From Chiridota heheva (Eukaryota > Echinodermata > Holothuroidea > Apodida > Chiridotidae), in the NCBI GenBank assembly GCA_020152595.1, contig JAIGNY010003806.1, positions 217,501-281,500 of the forward strand: 64,000 bases of DNA, written 5' to 3'. The position numbers and the translations under genes are program-made. The notes below the pieces were generated by a model, which made no database searches, was not told where the DNA came from, and saw only the letters and a list, made by a program, of their open reading frames with translations. Positions 50,168-61,153 of this stretch are shown in pieces; position 1 is the stretch's first letter, and each line of letters starts with the position of its first letter.

Positions 50168-50436
50168 GTGCTGCCAAGAAACCTACTCCAGGGAGTAAAG
50201 CCAAAGCACCAACATCCAAATTGGGACCAGCAACTAAATCAGGAGCATCATCAACCAAAGGAGGAGTCAAAGGAGGTGTTGCCAAAGTAACAAAGCCAAA
50301 GGAACCAACAAAAGAGGACAAAGCAGCAATTGTCATTCAAAAATGGATACGACGATTTCTAGGAAGGTGCGCCCTCAAGAAATTACGCAAAGAGAAGGAA
50401 GAGTATGAGCAGTTGATGGACAAACTAGAAAGAGAG
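50168..50436 (+). CDS. IQANK1: IQANK1 exon 2 (basic linker and IQ motif)
   Basis: The acceptor ...TTTTACACATCAG precedes 50168 and the donor GAG/GTGAGT closes the exon; phase 1 in, phase 0 out. It encodes residues 30-119. Residues 31-80 are a Lys/Pro/Gly/Ser/Thr-rich, probably disordered linker. An IQ motif follows at residues 86-96 (IQKWIRRFLGR, fitting IQxxxRxxxxR), the classic helix bound by apo-calmodulin or calmodulin-like light chains. The end (KEKEEYEQLMDKLERE) starts a charged coiled coil continued in exon 3. The open frame runs past the donor to 50523, but that tail is intronic: the donor is strong and exon 3 joins in frame. Confidence 0.85.
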
Positions 50437-51144
50437 GTGAGTCTGGTCAGACTTGAGAGGCAAGGGTGGAAAATATGGGAAACCATGGTACCAATAGTCC
50501 CAGAAAGTTTTTCAGAACTCTAGAAAGAAATTGAGGAGAAAGGGAAAAAAATAGAAAAAAAGAGAGGAAATGAAAGATAAATAAGAGAAAATGTGTGAAA
50601 GAAAGAAGAAAGAAACAGATATATGTGGTACCAGTACATTTTTAAGACGTTCTATGGCTCCAGAAAGTGAAATATTTTTTTACTGGTGACTCTGGTCAGA
50701 CTGTCTGGCACACAAATTCTACTGGCAGACCAATGCAAACATTGTGTTGTCTATGATTATTGGTTGTTTTGGGGAGCTGAAATAATATCTCTGGTATTAG
50801 GCCAGGACTTTTGGCAAGCAGGTGGGGAAGGATGGGGAGGAGGGGGGGGGGGCACACAAGCACATTAATGGCACTTGCACAGAGTCTCCATGCACCATAT
50901 ATGTGTTACATGTTTTGCAAGGGAGCACAAACATTCACAAGAGGGGCATGGCCCCTTACTCTATGCTGGCTACAGGCCTGCCTGGTATATCAGAGTAAGT
51001 TCTTAGATTGGCTTCCTTCTCTTTTATGAAGACATATAGGATTTGCAACAGGATATAACTTAAAGCTAGGAGAGTTTGAATGATAATTGGAAAAACTTTA
51101 TTTTTTATTTATTTATTTGATTCATTATTATTTTTCTTTGACAG
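50437..51144. other. IQANK1 intron 2
   Basis: About 0.7 kb, with a purine-rich stretch (50520-50620) and a G-run near 50840. No other gene. Confidence 0.75.
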
Positions 51145-51309
51145 GCTTATCTTGCGATGGTGAAGAAGGAACAGGAGAGAGCTGAGAAAGAGAGAGAGAA
51201 GGAAGAGGCTGAACGGAGGAAAAGACGAGAGATGATAAAGAGGCAGAAGAGGATTCTTGAGGCTGCCTTCGATGGGGACAATGATGAAATCTTGACAGTT
51301 TTGAAAGAG
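51145..51309 (+). CDS. IQANK1: IQANK1 exon 3 (coiled coil)
   Basis: A polypyrimidine tract and ACAG end at 51144, and the donor GTGAGA follows GAG at 51309; phase 0 on both sides, 55 codons (residues 120-174). It encodes AYLAMVKKEQERAEKERE..., a dense Glu/Arg/Lys helix, ending in ILEAAFDGDNDEILTVLKE. That last stretch is the short helix pair that opens the ankyrin region in IQANK1 homologues. The exon fits the vertebrate family closely in composition and position, just after the IQ motif. No disruption is seen. Confidence 0.85.
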
Positions 51310-52308
51310 GTGAGAGAATAAAGGATCGACATTGGTGTCCTTAGACATGGTAACATGTTACCAGATATTTTGTGATGTATAGATAAAAGTTCTGCCAAAA
51401 TTAAGTCAATGTTTATTAGAAACTTTGTTATTATTTTCATGATAAAAATGTAATGAACACTTTAGAAAGAAAAGAATAAAATGATAGGGAACATTGTCTT
51501 CATGAATAAGATGTAGGGCGCTTTGTATCCTATGGAAAAGGCGCCTACTACAAATGAACATGGATGGATGGATGTACACATGGAGCTTCAAATTGAGAGT
51601 CATGAGGATTCTAAAGGCCAGTAGTGACATCACAAAAATTCACTTCTTTTTGGTTTATTCTGAGGAAAATATAGACAGCACAGTTGTAAAGATATTCAGA
51701 ACAAATGTTCCTTTCTTGGTTATATTACAGAATACAGAAGGGGGTTTGGCAAAAGGTCGAACCTCTGGTCAAACATTCAGTTTTTTTGTAAAAAAGAAAA
51801 GGCTATATATTTCATACAAAGAACTAGACTAATTGACAAATTATTACCCAAGTGGGTTAGTTTGAAAAATTGTATAACAAACAAAAATAAGTAACACAAG
51901 CAGTCTGATAGGGTATATAAGCCTGAAAAAATTACCTCAAGATTCAAAAATCTAAACATTTTCTTTTGAAATTGAAAAGAGATACATAAAGATAAGTTAA
52001 CAGTACACGCAAACCCTGTTTACCCCCTCAATGCCCTGTATTATTGCTGTATATTACCTCAGGATACCTCAAAATCTTCTTATGGACGATAGCTCATTCG
52101 AGCCACAATATCCACATCTGTTGTTGCTTATAGTTCTGATGTTCAGCAAGGTACTAAAACTGCTAATTGATTGTACTTCATATCTTCATTAGTCCAGTGC
52201 CTATCCAGATTAGCTAATTATTTGACATCTTCAGACAAAGCTACATAATTTGGCAAACTGTTCCACACCCCTATAACTCCTAATGGTGAAAGAAAACTTG
52301 TTTTGTAG
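51310..52308. other. IQANK1 intron 3
   Basis: About 1 kb of AT-rich sequence. Text at 51508-51565 (GTAGGGCGCTTTGTATC ... ATGGATGGATGG) looks like a LINE or SINE tail with an ATGG repeat; no coding signal. Confidence 0.6.
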
Positions 52309-52529
52309 GTTGATGCAGAAGATACAAAGAGTGGTGTCCCTCACAATGAGATAGGTTTAACAATCAGAGCCAGGAACCAGCAGAAAATGGTGGATTGTGA
52401 GGATGCAAACTCAAACACACCGCTCTCTGAGGCTGCTAGTGGCGGCCATGCTGCAACTGTGCAATTGCTTATTGACAGAGGGGCTGATGTGAACTCATGC
52501 GGACAGTTTCAGAGAACTCCACTTTATCG
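52309..52529 (+). CDS. IQANK1: IQANK1 exon 4 (ankyrin repeat 1)
   Basis: The acceptor TTGTTTTGTAG ends at 52308 and the donor CG/GTAAGT follows 52529; phase 0 in, phase 2 out. It encodes residues 175-247 plus two bases of codon 248. After a spacer (about 175-205) comes a canonical ankyrin repeat, DANSNTPLSEAASGGHAATV then QLLIDRGADVNS, with the TPL and GA(D)xN signatures. The exon closes with the RTPLYR opening of repeat 2, so the intron splits that repeat. Intron 4 is about 6.2 kb, nearly all of it LINE sequence. Confidence 0.87.
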
Positions 52530-52784
52530 GTAAGTGCATTCAAAGGAGCACTCTTTTTGCAAATTTTTGCAAATTTCTGTGAAAGTTCACTTGGAGTAAT
52601 GGCATCCTACGTTGACAGTCATAAATATTTTTTGGTGTGTATAGCTCAAAGTGTGTTGTGGAGATGGAGGGTAGCAGGGGGGTAATTATTTCACAAAATT
52701 AAATTTGTCTACCAAAAGCACGAGGGGGAGGGGGGGTGGGTGGGTACAAGGGGGGTACAGATCAAAGCATCACACTGAGATACA

Positions 52785-53050
52785 AAAAAGATATACTTGC
52801 TGATCCTCTTCACTCCCACTGGAGCATATGGCTGCAACAATATTTTGCCATCTCGTTCTGCCCTGGGCCATGGCCCGAGCTTCACCCCATGAAAAACCCA
52901 TTTCCTGAAATTCAGTCATCACTGTTCTTCTCTGGATAGTTTTTGACCTGCCTCTCTTTCATTTACCTCAATGCTACCGTTGAGATTCTGTCTTGTACCA
53001 TTCACAAAACGTGGCCTAGCCACTGTAGCCATCTTTTCTTGGGTAATGTT
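52785..53050 (-). mobile_element. RTE-like LINE, C-terminal end piece
   Basis: The minus strand reads RWLQWLGHVL, then TEFQEMGFSWGEARAMAQGR and RWQNIVAAICSSGSEED. This is the typical C-terminus (RWxGHVxRM ... MGxTWGEAxxxAQDRxxWR) of RTE-like LINE proteins. It is frameshifted and has stops. It is the 3' end of the element whose front part lies at 57532-58580. Confidence 0.75.
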
Positions 53051-53054
53051 AATG

Positions 53055-56000
53055 GAGCCAGCTTGTCAAGGTTGCCTCGGGTCTCCCGGCCCTTTGTATT
53101 TTTTTTCCAACATGACCAAGCACTTTTGCTTTGACCTTGACTCTCTCCCCCTCCCTGCGACCTACCTGCTACCTCCATTAACCATTCCTCAGTCCCAGTT
53201 CCCAAAATTGTAATCATTCAGGCCACCAACAAACCAGACAGTTTCAGAAGAGTTTCTTCCTTCTTCATCCACAAGGTGCTCCACGGCCTTGTCAGTACCC
53301 TCCCCAAAGTTTCTACTCTCAGATCCGGTGATCTCCTGGTGCACTGCATCAGGGACACTCAAGCCACCACCCTCCTGACCACCAAATCCCTAGCTAATAT
53401 TGGTATTGACATAACAGTCACTCCCCACCATTCCCTTATCTCCAGCAAAGGTGTCAACAGAACCAGAGACCTTGCCTACTTGACCAATGAAGACTTCGTT
53501 GAGGAACTTGCCGGCCAACACATCACTGAGGCCCATCATCTGTCCTCAAGAGAGAATGTGCTGAAACACCAACCAATACCATCTTCCTGACTTTTGCCAT
53601 CCATACCAACTCTCCCCTCCCACATCACTGCCGGCTATCTGAGAATCCCAGTCGCCCCACATTCCCAACCCTAGGTATGGCCATGAAAATATCTCCTGCC
53701 GCAGCCGAGCATGCTGTGGTAACTGTGGAGCCTCCTCGCACCATGACAGTGCCTCTTGCACCAACACCCCACACTGCACCAATTGCGATGGTACTCACCC
53801 AGCCAAACATCCCTTTTCAAAAGACTGCCCCACCTAGCTTCAGGAAAAACAGATAAGTAAATTGAAAACCCTTAATCGCAACACCACTTACGCGGAGGCC
53901 AGGAACCAATTCCTCACTTCCTTCCACACCAAACCTTCCTACTCGAGCACAGTTTCCTCAAACACCAATACCGCCACTTCCCCACCCCCAACACAACTAA
54001 AACTGACTCACATGCCCAAACAGACCTCACCTGGCTCTTCTTACCGAGTCCTATGTCCATTGCCTTTGCCAACAACCCAACCACACCCATTACACAAACT
54101 ACCTCCACCACCACCTCTCTCCTAAACCTTCCTTCCTTTTTTAAGACCCCCACGTCCCCTACCCCAACACCTCAAATGCATCAACTCAAGCCAACCTGGC
54201 CAACAAACAACAAATCAACAAACAGCCCACCATCCAAACCCACATGTATGACTTTGAAGAGAACTTGAATTGTTCAATTACCAAACCCACCGAACATACT
54301 TCTCGACCAATTTTCAAAAACAACCGCTCCCAAAGAAACAGGGACAGATCCAAACAAAAAACAAGCCAACCCAGACACAATAGATCTTTCTCCAGATAAC
54401 CCCCTTCCTGCTTATGGCATACAACAGAAACATTTACAATAACACTCACAACATTATACAATAGAACATCAGGAGCAATAAGGCCAACCCAGAAGAAATT
54501 GACCTTCTGGCCTCTGCCTACAAGAAACGATCTTGAAAACCACTGACAATTATACCCTCAATAACTTCTCTGACTACCATAAACATCAAGAGGATGCCGA
54601 CAGGGCCTGTGGGGGTATCTCCATTCTCATCAGACACAATATCAGCCATATTCATGTGAACACCGACCTTCAGGCCATCTGTATCTCTATCTCCCTCCAC
54701 AAAACCTTCACACTTTGCAATATCTATCTCCCCCTCCCAACCCCCCAATGCCAACATCCAGCCAACCAGCATTAACAACCTCATCTCTCAGCTTCCCTAC
54801 CCTTTCATTCTTCTTGGCAAATTCAACGGCCACAACCCCTGTGGGGCTCCAATACCACCAACCGTGGAGGCAAGCTCGTCGAAAACACTCTTCGACAGCA
54901 CAGCTTCTTCTTGCTCAACACTAACACTTGGGCCTACCTTCACCTTGCCACAGGCTCCCTCACCTATATAGACCTGTTCCCCCAACCTCCTCCTTGATTT
55001 TAGCTGGGAGGTTACTGCTGACCTCTGTGGTAGTGACCATTTCCCTCTTCTGTTTTACTCCAACCTTCAAACCCCCACAGACCACACCCCCAACCGGAAC
55101 CTTATGAAAGCCAACTGGCCTCTTTTAGAAGGCTAACCACCTCGCCATCTCTTTCAGCGACATCTCATCCTTGGCCAACGTCCCCAATGCTTTCAAACCA
55201 ATGCTTTCGAAAAAAGCTTACAACAAAACTCGGATTATTACCTTTCCCTCCGACAACTCCGAAAGCTACAACACCACTCTCACCTTATCTAAATTAAATT
55301 AAGTCATCCACGATGCTGGCTGCACCGCCAAGGGCCCAGATAACATCCCCTACCAGTTTCTGAAACACCTCCCCAACAAGGCTACCACTACCTTCTCACA
55401 ATCCTCAACCACATTTGGTCCTCATACTCCTTTCCCCCTATCTGGAGGACAGCTAAGGGTAGGACATCGTTGGCAGTGGCAGCGGCGGCGGCAGGAGCAT
55501 CAGCATCATCAGCATCAGCATCATCACTACAGTTCCAAGTTCATATTGGGCACACCCTCTCCAACCCCTACCACAAGAAGCAAGAAGAGGACATCCCCCA
55601 AGGCAGCATCCTCTCCCCTACTATCTTCAACCCTGAGCATTACCAACATCGCAGACAACCTTGGCCCCAACATCAAATGTGGATGACTTCACCATCTTCT
55701 AATCCTGCCCTAGCTTTTCTCTTCTCGAAATTAGGCTCCAACTTAGCCTCAACTGGCTGCAAGACTGTTGCAACAATAACGGTTTAAAACTCTCCAAAGA
55801 CAAGACAAGTCTGCATGCACTTCTGTCAATTCAACAACCTTCACCCCAACCCAAACCTCGTGCTTAACGGCAATGGCATCCCTAAAGTTGACCACACTAA
55901 GTTCCTGGGTCTAACCTTAGGCCCCAAGCTCTTCTACAAGCAACACATCACCTGAAACAGAAATGCAACAGCTCCCTCAACATTCTCCGCCTCCTCTCCA

Positions 56001-57407
56001 ACACCACTTGGGGTGCGGACCACTACGCTCTCCTACAAATCTACAAGCTCACCATTTGTGCCAAGCTGGACTTACAGCAATATTGTTTACTGTGCCACTC
56101 AAAACTTTTACCGCTCTCAAAACTCTTACCTCAACTACATCAACATTATCCAAAATGAAGCCCTCAGGCTTTGCCTGGGTGCCTACAGGACCTCCCCAAT
56201 CACCAGCCTTCATTATGAAGCCAACTGACCCCCTCTTTCTGCTAAGGTGTAGAAAGCTTAGCCTCTCCTATGCTTTTAGAGTCCTCACCAACACCCAGAA
56301 CCCTGTTTACAACCTCATTAGGTACCCTAATTTCTCCTCCCTCTTTGATTTGGAATAAAACCCTACCCCCTCCCTTTAGCTTACGCATCAAATCAGACCT
56401 CCTCCATCTCGGCATCAACCCCGCCACTCTTGGCACCTTCTCCTGGCCCACTTTTCCTTCCTGGGCCACCCCCTTCCCTATATCCACCTGAGCCTCTCCA
56501 CTCATCACAAAACCCAAACCCACCCTAACCTCTTCATCAACCTCCACAACCAAATCAAAGACCAACTCTCAAACTACACCTCCATCTATACTGATGGCTC
56601 CAAGGAAGGTGACAAGACAGCTGCTGCTGCCGTCATCCAAGACATCACCCTCAGACTCATCCATCTTCTCGGCCAAGGCCAAGGGCATCCTTCTCACTCT
56701 CAACTTTATTGAGTACTCCCCACTTATGCCATCTTTGCCATTTTCTCCAACTCCAAGGCTGTCTTTACTTCTTTACTTAATCTTTAATGGGATAACCCCA
56801 CATCCCACCTCCTCCTCCGTAAACTCCTTTTTCACACCCTCTGCAGGAAAAGTATTCTTTTCTTCTGGATACCCAGCTATGTTGGCATGCCAGCCAATGA
56901 CAGGGCTGATGCAGCTGCTAGGCTTGCGGTCAACATCCCCCTACCCCATTTTCCAAAACCCTTTCTAACATCAAACTGCTTATCGCTTCCCTTGTTCGTG
57001 ACCGCTGGCAAACCTCATGGGACTCCCAAATTGATAACAAACTCCACGTCATCCAACCCACCATTCCGATCAAACCCACCATCTTGATCAAACCCACCAT
57101 CCTGATCAAACCCACCATCCACAACCTCTTCCTTGTCGACAACGTTTACATTACCCGTCTTAGAATACGTCACACCCACCTCACTCACTCCCACCTCCTT
57201 ATTAGCTCCCCCAACCCCTCTGCAACAATTGCCATTGCACCCTTACAGTCCATCATGTGCTCCTTGATTGCCCCTGTACAACCTTCCCAAGCTTCCCTCA
57301 TTCCTGTTTTCTTTCCTTCCTACCTCTGGAATGATCTTACCTCTCAGGCACAATTTGACCCTCGCTGTTATATGGTGCCGTAAGCCCTCATCAAACAAAC
57401 AAACGAT
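53055..57407 (+). mobile_element. Nearly full-length I-like LINE inserted in an RTE-like LINE
   Basis: ORF1 region 53090-53840: STLRSGDLLVHCIRDTQATT and VTPHHSLISSKGV, then CCHC knuckles (CGNCGASSHHDSASC, CTNCDGTHPAKHPFSKDC). Endonuclease about 54470-55090 (NIRSNKANPEEIDLLA, YTLNNFSDYHKHQED, CGGISILIRHNISHIHV). Reverse transcriptase about 55290-56300 (AKGPDNIPYQFLKHLP, IPQGSILSPTIFN). RNase H about 56580-56960 (LFWIPSYVGMPANDRADAAA-like text). Cys/His C-terminus about 57130-57240, with an AAACAAACAAAC tail. ORF1 plus RNase H points to the I superfamily. Many frameshifts and stops, so inactive. A GCAGCATCA-type microsatellite (55470-55535) replaces part of the reverse transcriptase. Confidence 0.85.
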
Positions 57408-57531
57408 ATTGAGTACTCCCTGTTCAGCCACTTTGCATCTTCTCAGACTGCCAAATCTGTCTTTCTTACTCAGTCTGAAGTGGGATAACTCCACGTCCCA
57501 CCTCCTCCGTAAACTCCTTTTGCCCCCTCCT
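57408..57531 (+). mobile_element. Extra RNase H fragment of the I-like LINE
   Basis: ATTGAGTACTCCCTGTTCAG through CCTCCTCCGTAAACTCCTTT matches 56709-56826 of the adjacent LINE, so part of its RNase H region is present again, after the CAAA tail. It is a second truncated copy or a duplication at the insertion. Confidence 0.7.
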
Positions 57532-58580
57532 ACTGTTAAACTCTTTCTTAAAGTCTATCAAATTAATGTAAAGGGGTGCATTTCATTCAAGGCATTGCTC
57601 TATGATGTTGCAAAGAGCAAAGATCTGGTCCGTTCATCCTCTTCTCCTTCGGAATCAGGCCTGTTCTTGTGGAAGTCGGTTATCTATGGTGACATTTATT
57701 CGCTTAAGGAGAATCCTGCAAAAGATCTTGCTGGGAGCTGAGAGAAGTGTAATATCACTCCAGTTGTCACAGTTACTGAGGTCTACCTTCTTAGGCAATC
57801 TAAAGATAATCCCTTGACCCCAATTGTCAGGTAGGACTTCACACTGCTAGATCTTCTTAAAGAGATCAGTCAATTTCCTAGCAGCCAGGTTGGCATCAGA
57901 CTTTAGAAGCTCAGCTTGCAGGGCATCTTTTCCAGGAGCTATGTTGCTCTTTATGGCTTTAAAGGCAGCCAGTACTCTATTCTGTGTTGGTGGGTTTGTG
58001 TCAATATCATTTAGGTCATCTGTAGGTAGTGGGTTTGCTGGATCATCAGGCTCTGGTCTTTTCAATACTTCTTAAAGGTGTTGAACCCATTTGGCAGCTT
58101 GTTCCCTCTCCGATGTCAACATCTTTCCTTGTTTGTCTTTGACTGGCATACTGATGTTACAATTTTGACCACTTAGTTGTTTTGTGATCTTGTAAATGAC
58201 ACTAAGCTGGCCTCTTGCTGCTGCCTGTTCTGCCTCACAATTCTCAGTAAAAGTTCTCTTGTCATGTCTAGTGCTTTTCTTCACTTCCTTGTCCTTAATC
58301 TTGAATTCTTCTTTACACCATACAGTCAGTCTGGGTGACATCGCGGCAAGTAGTTTTGCCTTGGACTGTAATCTTTCATCAATCTTCTTCCAGGTATTTG
58401 TTGACAGCCCATTTTTAACATCTTCTGTTTTAAACCAATGACCTTGGTAGCTGTGTCGGTGTATACTTGCTTGATGTTGGTCCACTTTTTTCCAACTGTG
58501 ACTTGATATTCATTGTCTACATTTTCCAGTATACTGAAGTTGTTTCTCAGTTCAATAGTAAATTCCTTTCTAACATCTGT
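57532..58580 (-). mobile_element. RTE-like LINE, front half of reverse transcriptase
   Basis: The minus strand reads NTWKKIDERLQSKAKLLAAM, KDKEVKKSTRHDKRTF, then KAIKSNIAPGKDALQAELLK, LPKKVDLSNCDNW, ITLLSAPSKIFCRILLKRI and NAPLYINLIDFKK. This is the linker and first palm motifs of an RTE-like reverse transcriptase. Stops interrupt it. The catalytic middle is absent; the C-terminal piece is at 52785-53050 beyond the I-like LINE. Confidence 0.85.
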
Positions 58581-58695
58581 TGATTAGAGTACAAAAGATA
58601 TAGATTTTGTTTAAATCATAAAAGCATTAGTTGTCCTCCGCATGCACTTAACATTCAATTTTGATCTCTTTTCATAATTATTCTATTATATTCAG

Positions 58696-58932
58696 AGCAG
58701 CTTTTGCAGGTCATTTAGAAGCAACTCAAATTCTCCTCCAGCATGGTGCAGACCCACGTCTGTATGCGGGGGATGGGGCAACACCCCAGCAAGTAGCATC
58801 TGTGGATGCACTTACAAATCTGTTTGAGTCTTGGGACATCTCAACCACAGACATGATCCAGGAGAGGATTCAGGAGGTAAGGGAGAAGAGGAAAGAGGAG
58901 GACCGTAAAAGGCAGGAGGCCGAGATGACAAA
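58696..58932 (+). CDS. IQANK1: IQANK1 exon 5 (ankyrin repeat 2, second coiled coil)
   Basis: The acceptor TATATTCAG ends at 58695. The first base completes an Arg codon with the CG of exon 4, giving RTPLYRAAFAGHLEATQILL, an uninterrupted second ankyrin repeat. ADPRLYAGDGATPQQVAS (the start of a third, degenerate unit) and LFESWDIS follow, then a charged helix (MIQERIQEVREKRKEEDRKR) to EMT. I place the donor at AA/GTAAGC (58933), phase 2. A competing donor, GAG/GTAAGG at 58876, would end the exon after IQE. I prefer the longer form because the helix continues the coiled coil expected in the family. Confidence 0.83.
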
Positions 58933-59246
58933 GTAAGCTTTCCCCTCAAGTGGTATTTAAGCTTCATTCTTCAATGGTATTTAAGTGATCCCTTCAATTG
59001 GTATTTAAGCTTCCTCTTAAATGATATTTTAATTTTCCCCTCAACTGATATTAAGGTTTTCCCTCAAATGGTATTTAAGTTTTTACCTCAAATGCCATTT
59101 AAGCTTTCCCCTCAAATGTTAATCAAAGAGAGGACATGACACACAAAAAAACAATAGTTTATAACCGTTTTGCATAGTTCCTTAATATTAAAATATGATA
59201 TCCCATCAAAAGTCCTGAAAAGAAACCATTTGCATGAAAAAAATTG

Positions 59247-60050
59247 AAACTTATCAAGTAACCAATGCTCCCGACAATGCAAGAATGAAACTTATCAAGT
59301 AACCAATGCTCCCGACAATGCAAGAATCGAAACTTATCAAGTAACCAATGCTCCCGACAATGCAAGAATTGAAACTTATCAAGTAACCAATGCTCCTAAC
59401 AATGAAAGTATTAAAACTTATCAAGTAACCAATGCTCCCGACAATGAAAGAATTGAAACTTATCAAGTGACCAATGCTCCCGACAATGAAAGAATTGAAA
59501 CTTATCAAGTGACCAATGCTCCCGACAATGAAAGAATTGAAACTTATCAAGTGACCAATGCTCCTGACAAAGAAAGAATTGAAACTTATCAAGTAACTTA
59601 TGCTCCCGACAATGAAAGAATTGAAACTTATCAAGTAACCAATGCTCCCAACAATGAAAGAATTGAAACTTATCAAGTAACCAATGCTCCCGACAATGAA
59701 AGAATTGAAACTTATCAAGTAACCAATGCTCCTGACAATGAAAGAATTGAAACTTATTAAGTAATCAATGCTCCCGACAATGAAAGATTTGAAACTTATC
59801 AAGTAATCAATGCTCCCGACAATGAAAGAATTGAAACTCATCAAGTAACCAATGCTCCCGACAATGAAAGAATTGAAACTTATCAAGTAACCAATGCTCC
59901 CGACAATGAAAGAATTGAAACTTATCAAGTAACCAATGCTCCTGACAATGAAAGAATTGAAACTTATCAAGTAATCAATGCTCTTGACAATGAAAGATTT
60001 GAAACTCATCAAGTAATCAATGCTCCCGACAATGAAAGAATTGAAAACTG
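59247..60050 (+). repeat. 42-bp minisatellite, about 19 units
   Basis: The unit is AACTTATCAAGTAACCAATG, CTCCCGACAATGAAAGAATT, GA. All units keep the 42-bp length, so both strands stay open (TNAPDNERIETYQV on plus; SFIVGSIGYLISFN on minus, 289 codons). I read it as noncoding: no start context, no homology, and it lies inside a mobile element in an intron. Confidence 0.93.
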
Positions 60051-60927
60051 CTAGGCAAAACCAGAAGTTGTGTGACGATACTCCCAGAATTATCTCATTA
60101 GCGAACAGACAAATACAGTGCAAATTCCATAAGCAAAGTTTCTCCTTTGCTTCCCAATTTGTCTTCTTCAGAAGATATTGATCTTGCTATATCAGGTCTT
60201 TTCTGATGTAAATAAATTTTGATATAGATGTCATTGTTTGCAATAATTACAAGTCGAGTTAAAACTTTGAAAGCCTGTTAAAATTTGTGACTTAAAAATG
60301 TCATTTTAGAACAAATCAAGGTACTAAGTCAATAAGTAATTTTAACATTAGGTTTCGTATTAGAATTTACTATTTTTGCTGTCAGAGCAAGGAAAATTTG
60401 GAACATAATTTAGTTTCAACCTGTGATTTCTATTTTTTAGTACTTATACATCGTAATGATTTTTGCTACATTTTAATACTATGATAATAATGTACATACA
60501 ATATATGATATTATCATGTGAAATGTCAAATTAGAAAAATATTCAATGCTGTCATGTTCAACTTCATAAACTTTACAAGTTTCAATGTTAGGCCTAACGT
60601 TAGACAATAGCTTTGCAACACCTGACCTTGGCATTACGGCATTTTGAAAGCGATGATATATTGTCATGAAACTTGGAGAGATAACTTATTTATATATATT
60701 TAAGAAAATAATAACAGCATAGTAAGAAATGTATTGTTGCAAAATTGTTCTACTCCTAGTGTGAATACGTCAAATTTCAAGAAAACACCCATGTTAACAC
60801 TTGCCTATGTTGTTTGTGTGATGTGAAAGCTGGCAAGAAATTTTGTTCTGGGAGTGACGTCATCACAACTTCACCAATTTTTAGGAGCAAGAACATGAGC
60901 TGATTAGGGCAAATACTATATTTAACA

Positions 60928-61153
60928 GTTTCTATTTTTAAAATGGATTTCTATTTAAAATGGACTCCAATTTCTGCACATTTACCAATACAAATTTTGG
61001 AATATTAAACTCAAACCAAAAATAGCTAACAACAATTTTGTTAGCTATTCTGGTACAGAAATTGTTAAGCATCCAAAAAGAGTATAATGGCAAATGTGAA
61101 GGCTTTATTCCAGTCCATTTTTAAATAGAAATCCATTTTGAAAATAGAAGCTG
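60928..61153. repeat. Inverted repeat, ~40-bp arms
   Basis: TTTCTATTTTTAAAATGGAT and TTCTATTTAAAATGGACT (60930-60965) face their complement at 61112-61153, with a loop of about 145 bp containing AACAATTTTGTT and TAGCTAACA / TGTTAGCTA pairs. Likely an internal hairpin of the mobile element. Confidence 0.8.

Noticed and set aside
50437-50523. Extension of IQANK1 exon 2 to the in-frame stop at 50523
   Set aside because: A strong GTGAGT donor at 50437 joins in frame to exon 3, which continues the expected coiled coil; the extension has no family resemblance.
59254-60123. 289-codon minus-strand open frame (hydrophobic 14-residue repeats)
   Set aside because: It is entirely the 42-bp minisatellite read backwards, inside a mobile element in an intron, with no flanking coding signal.
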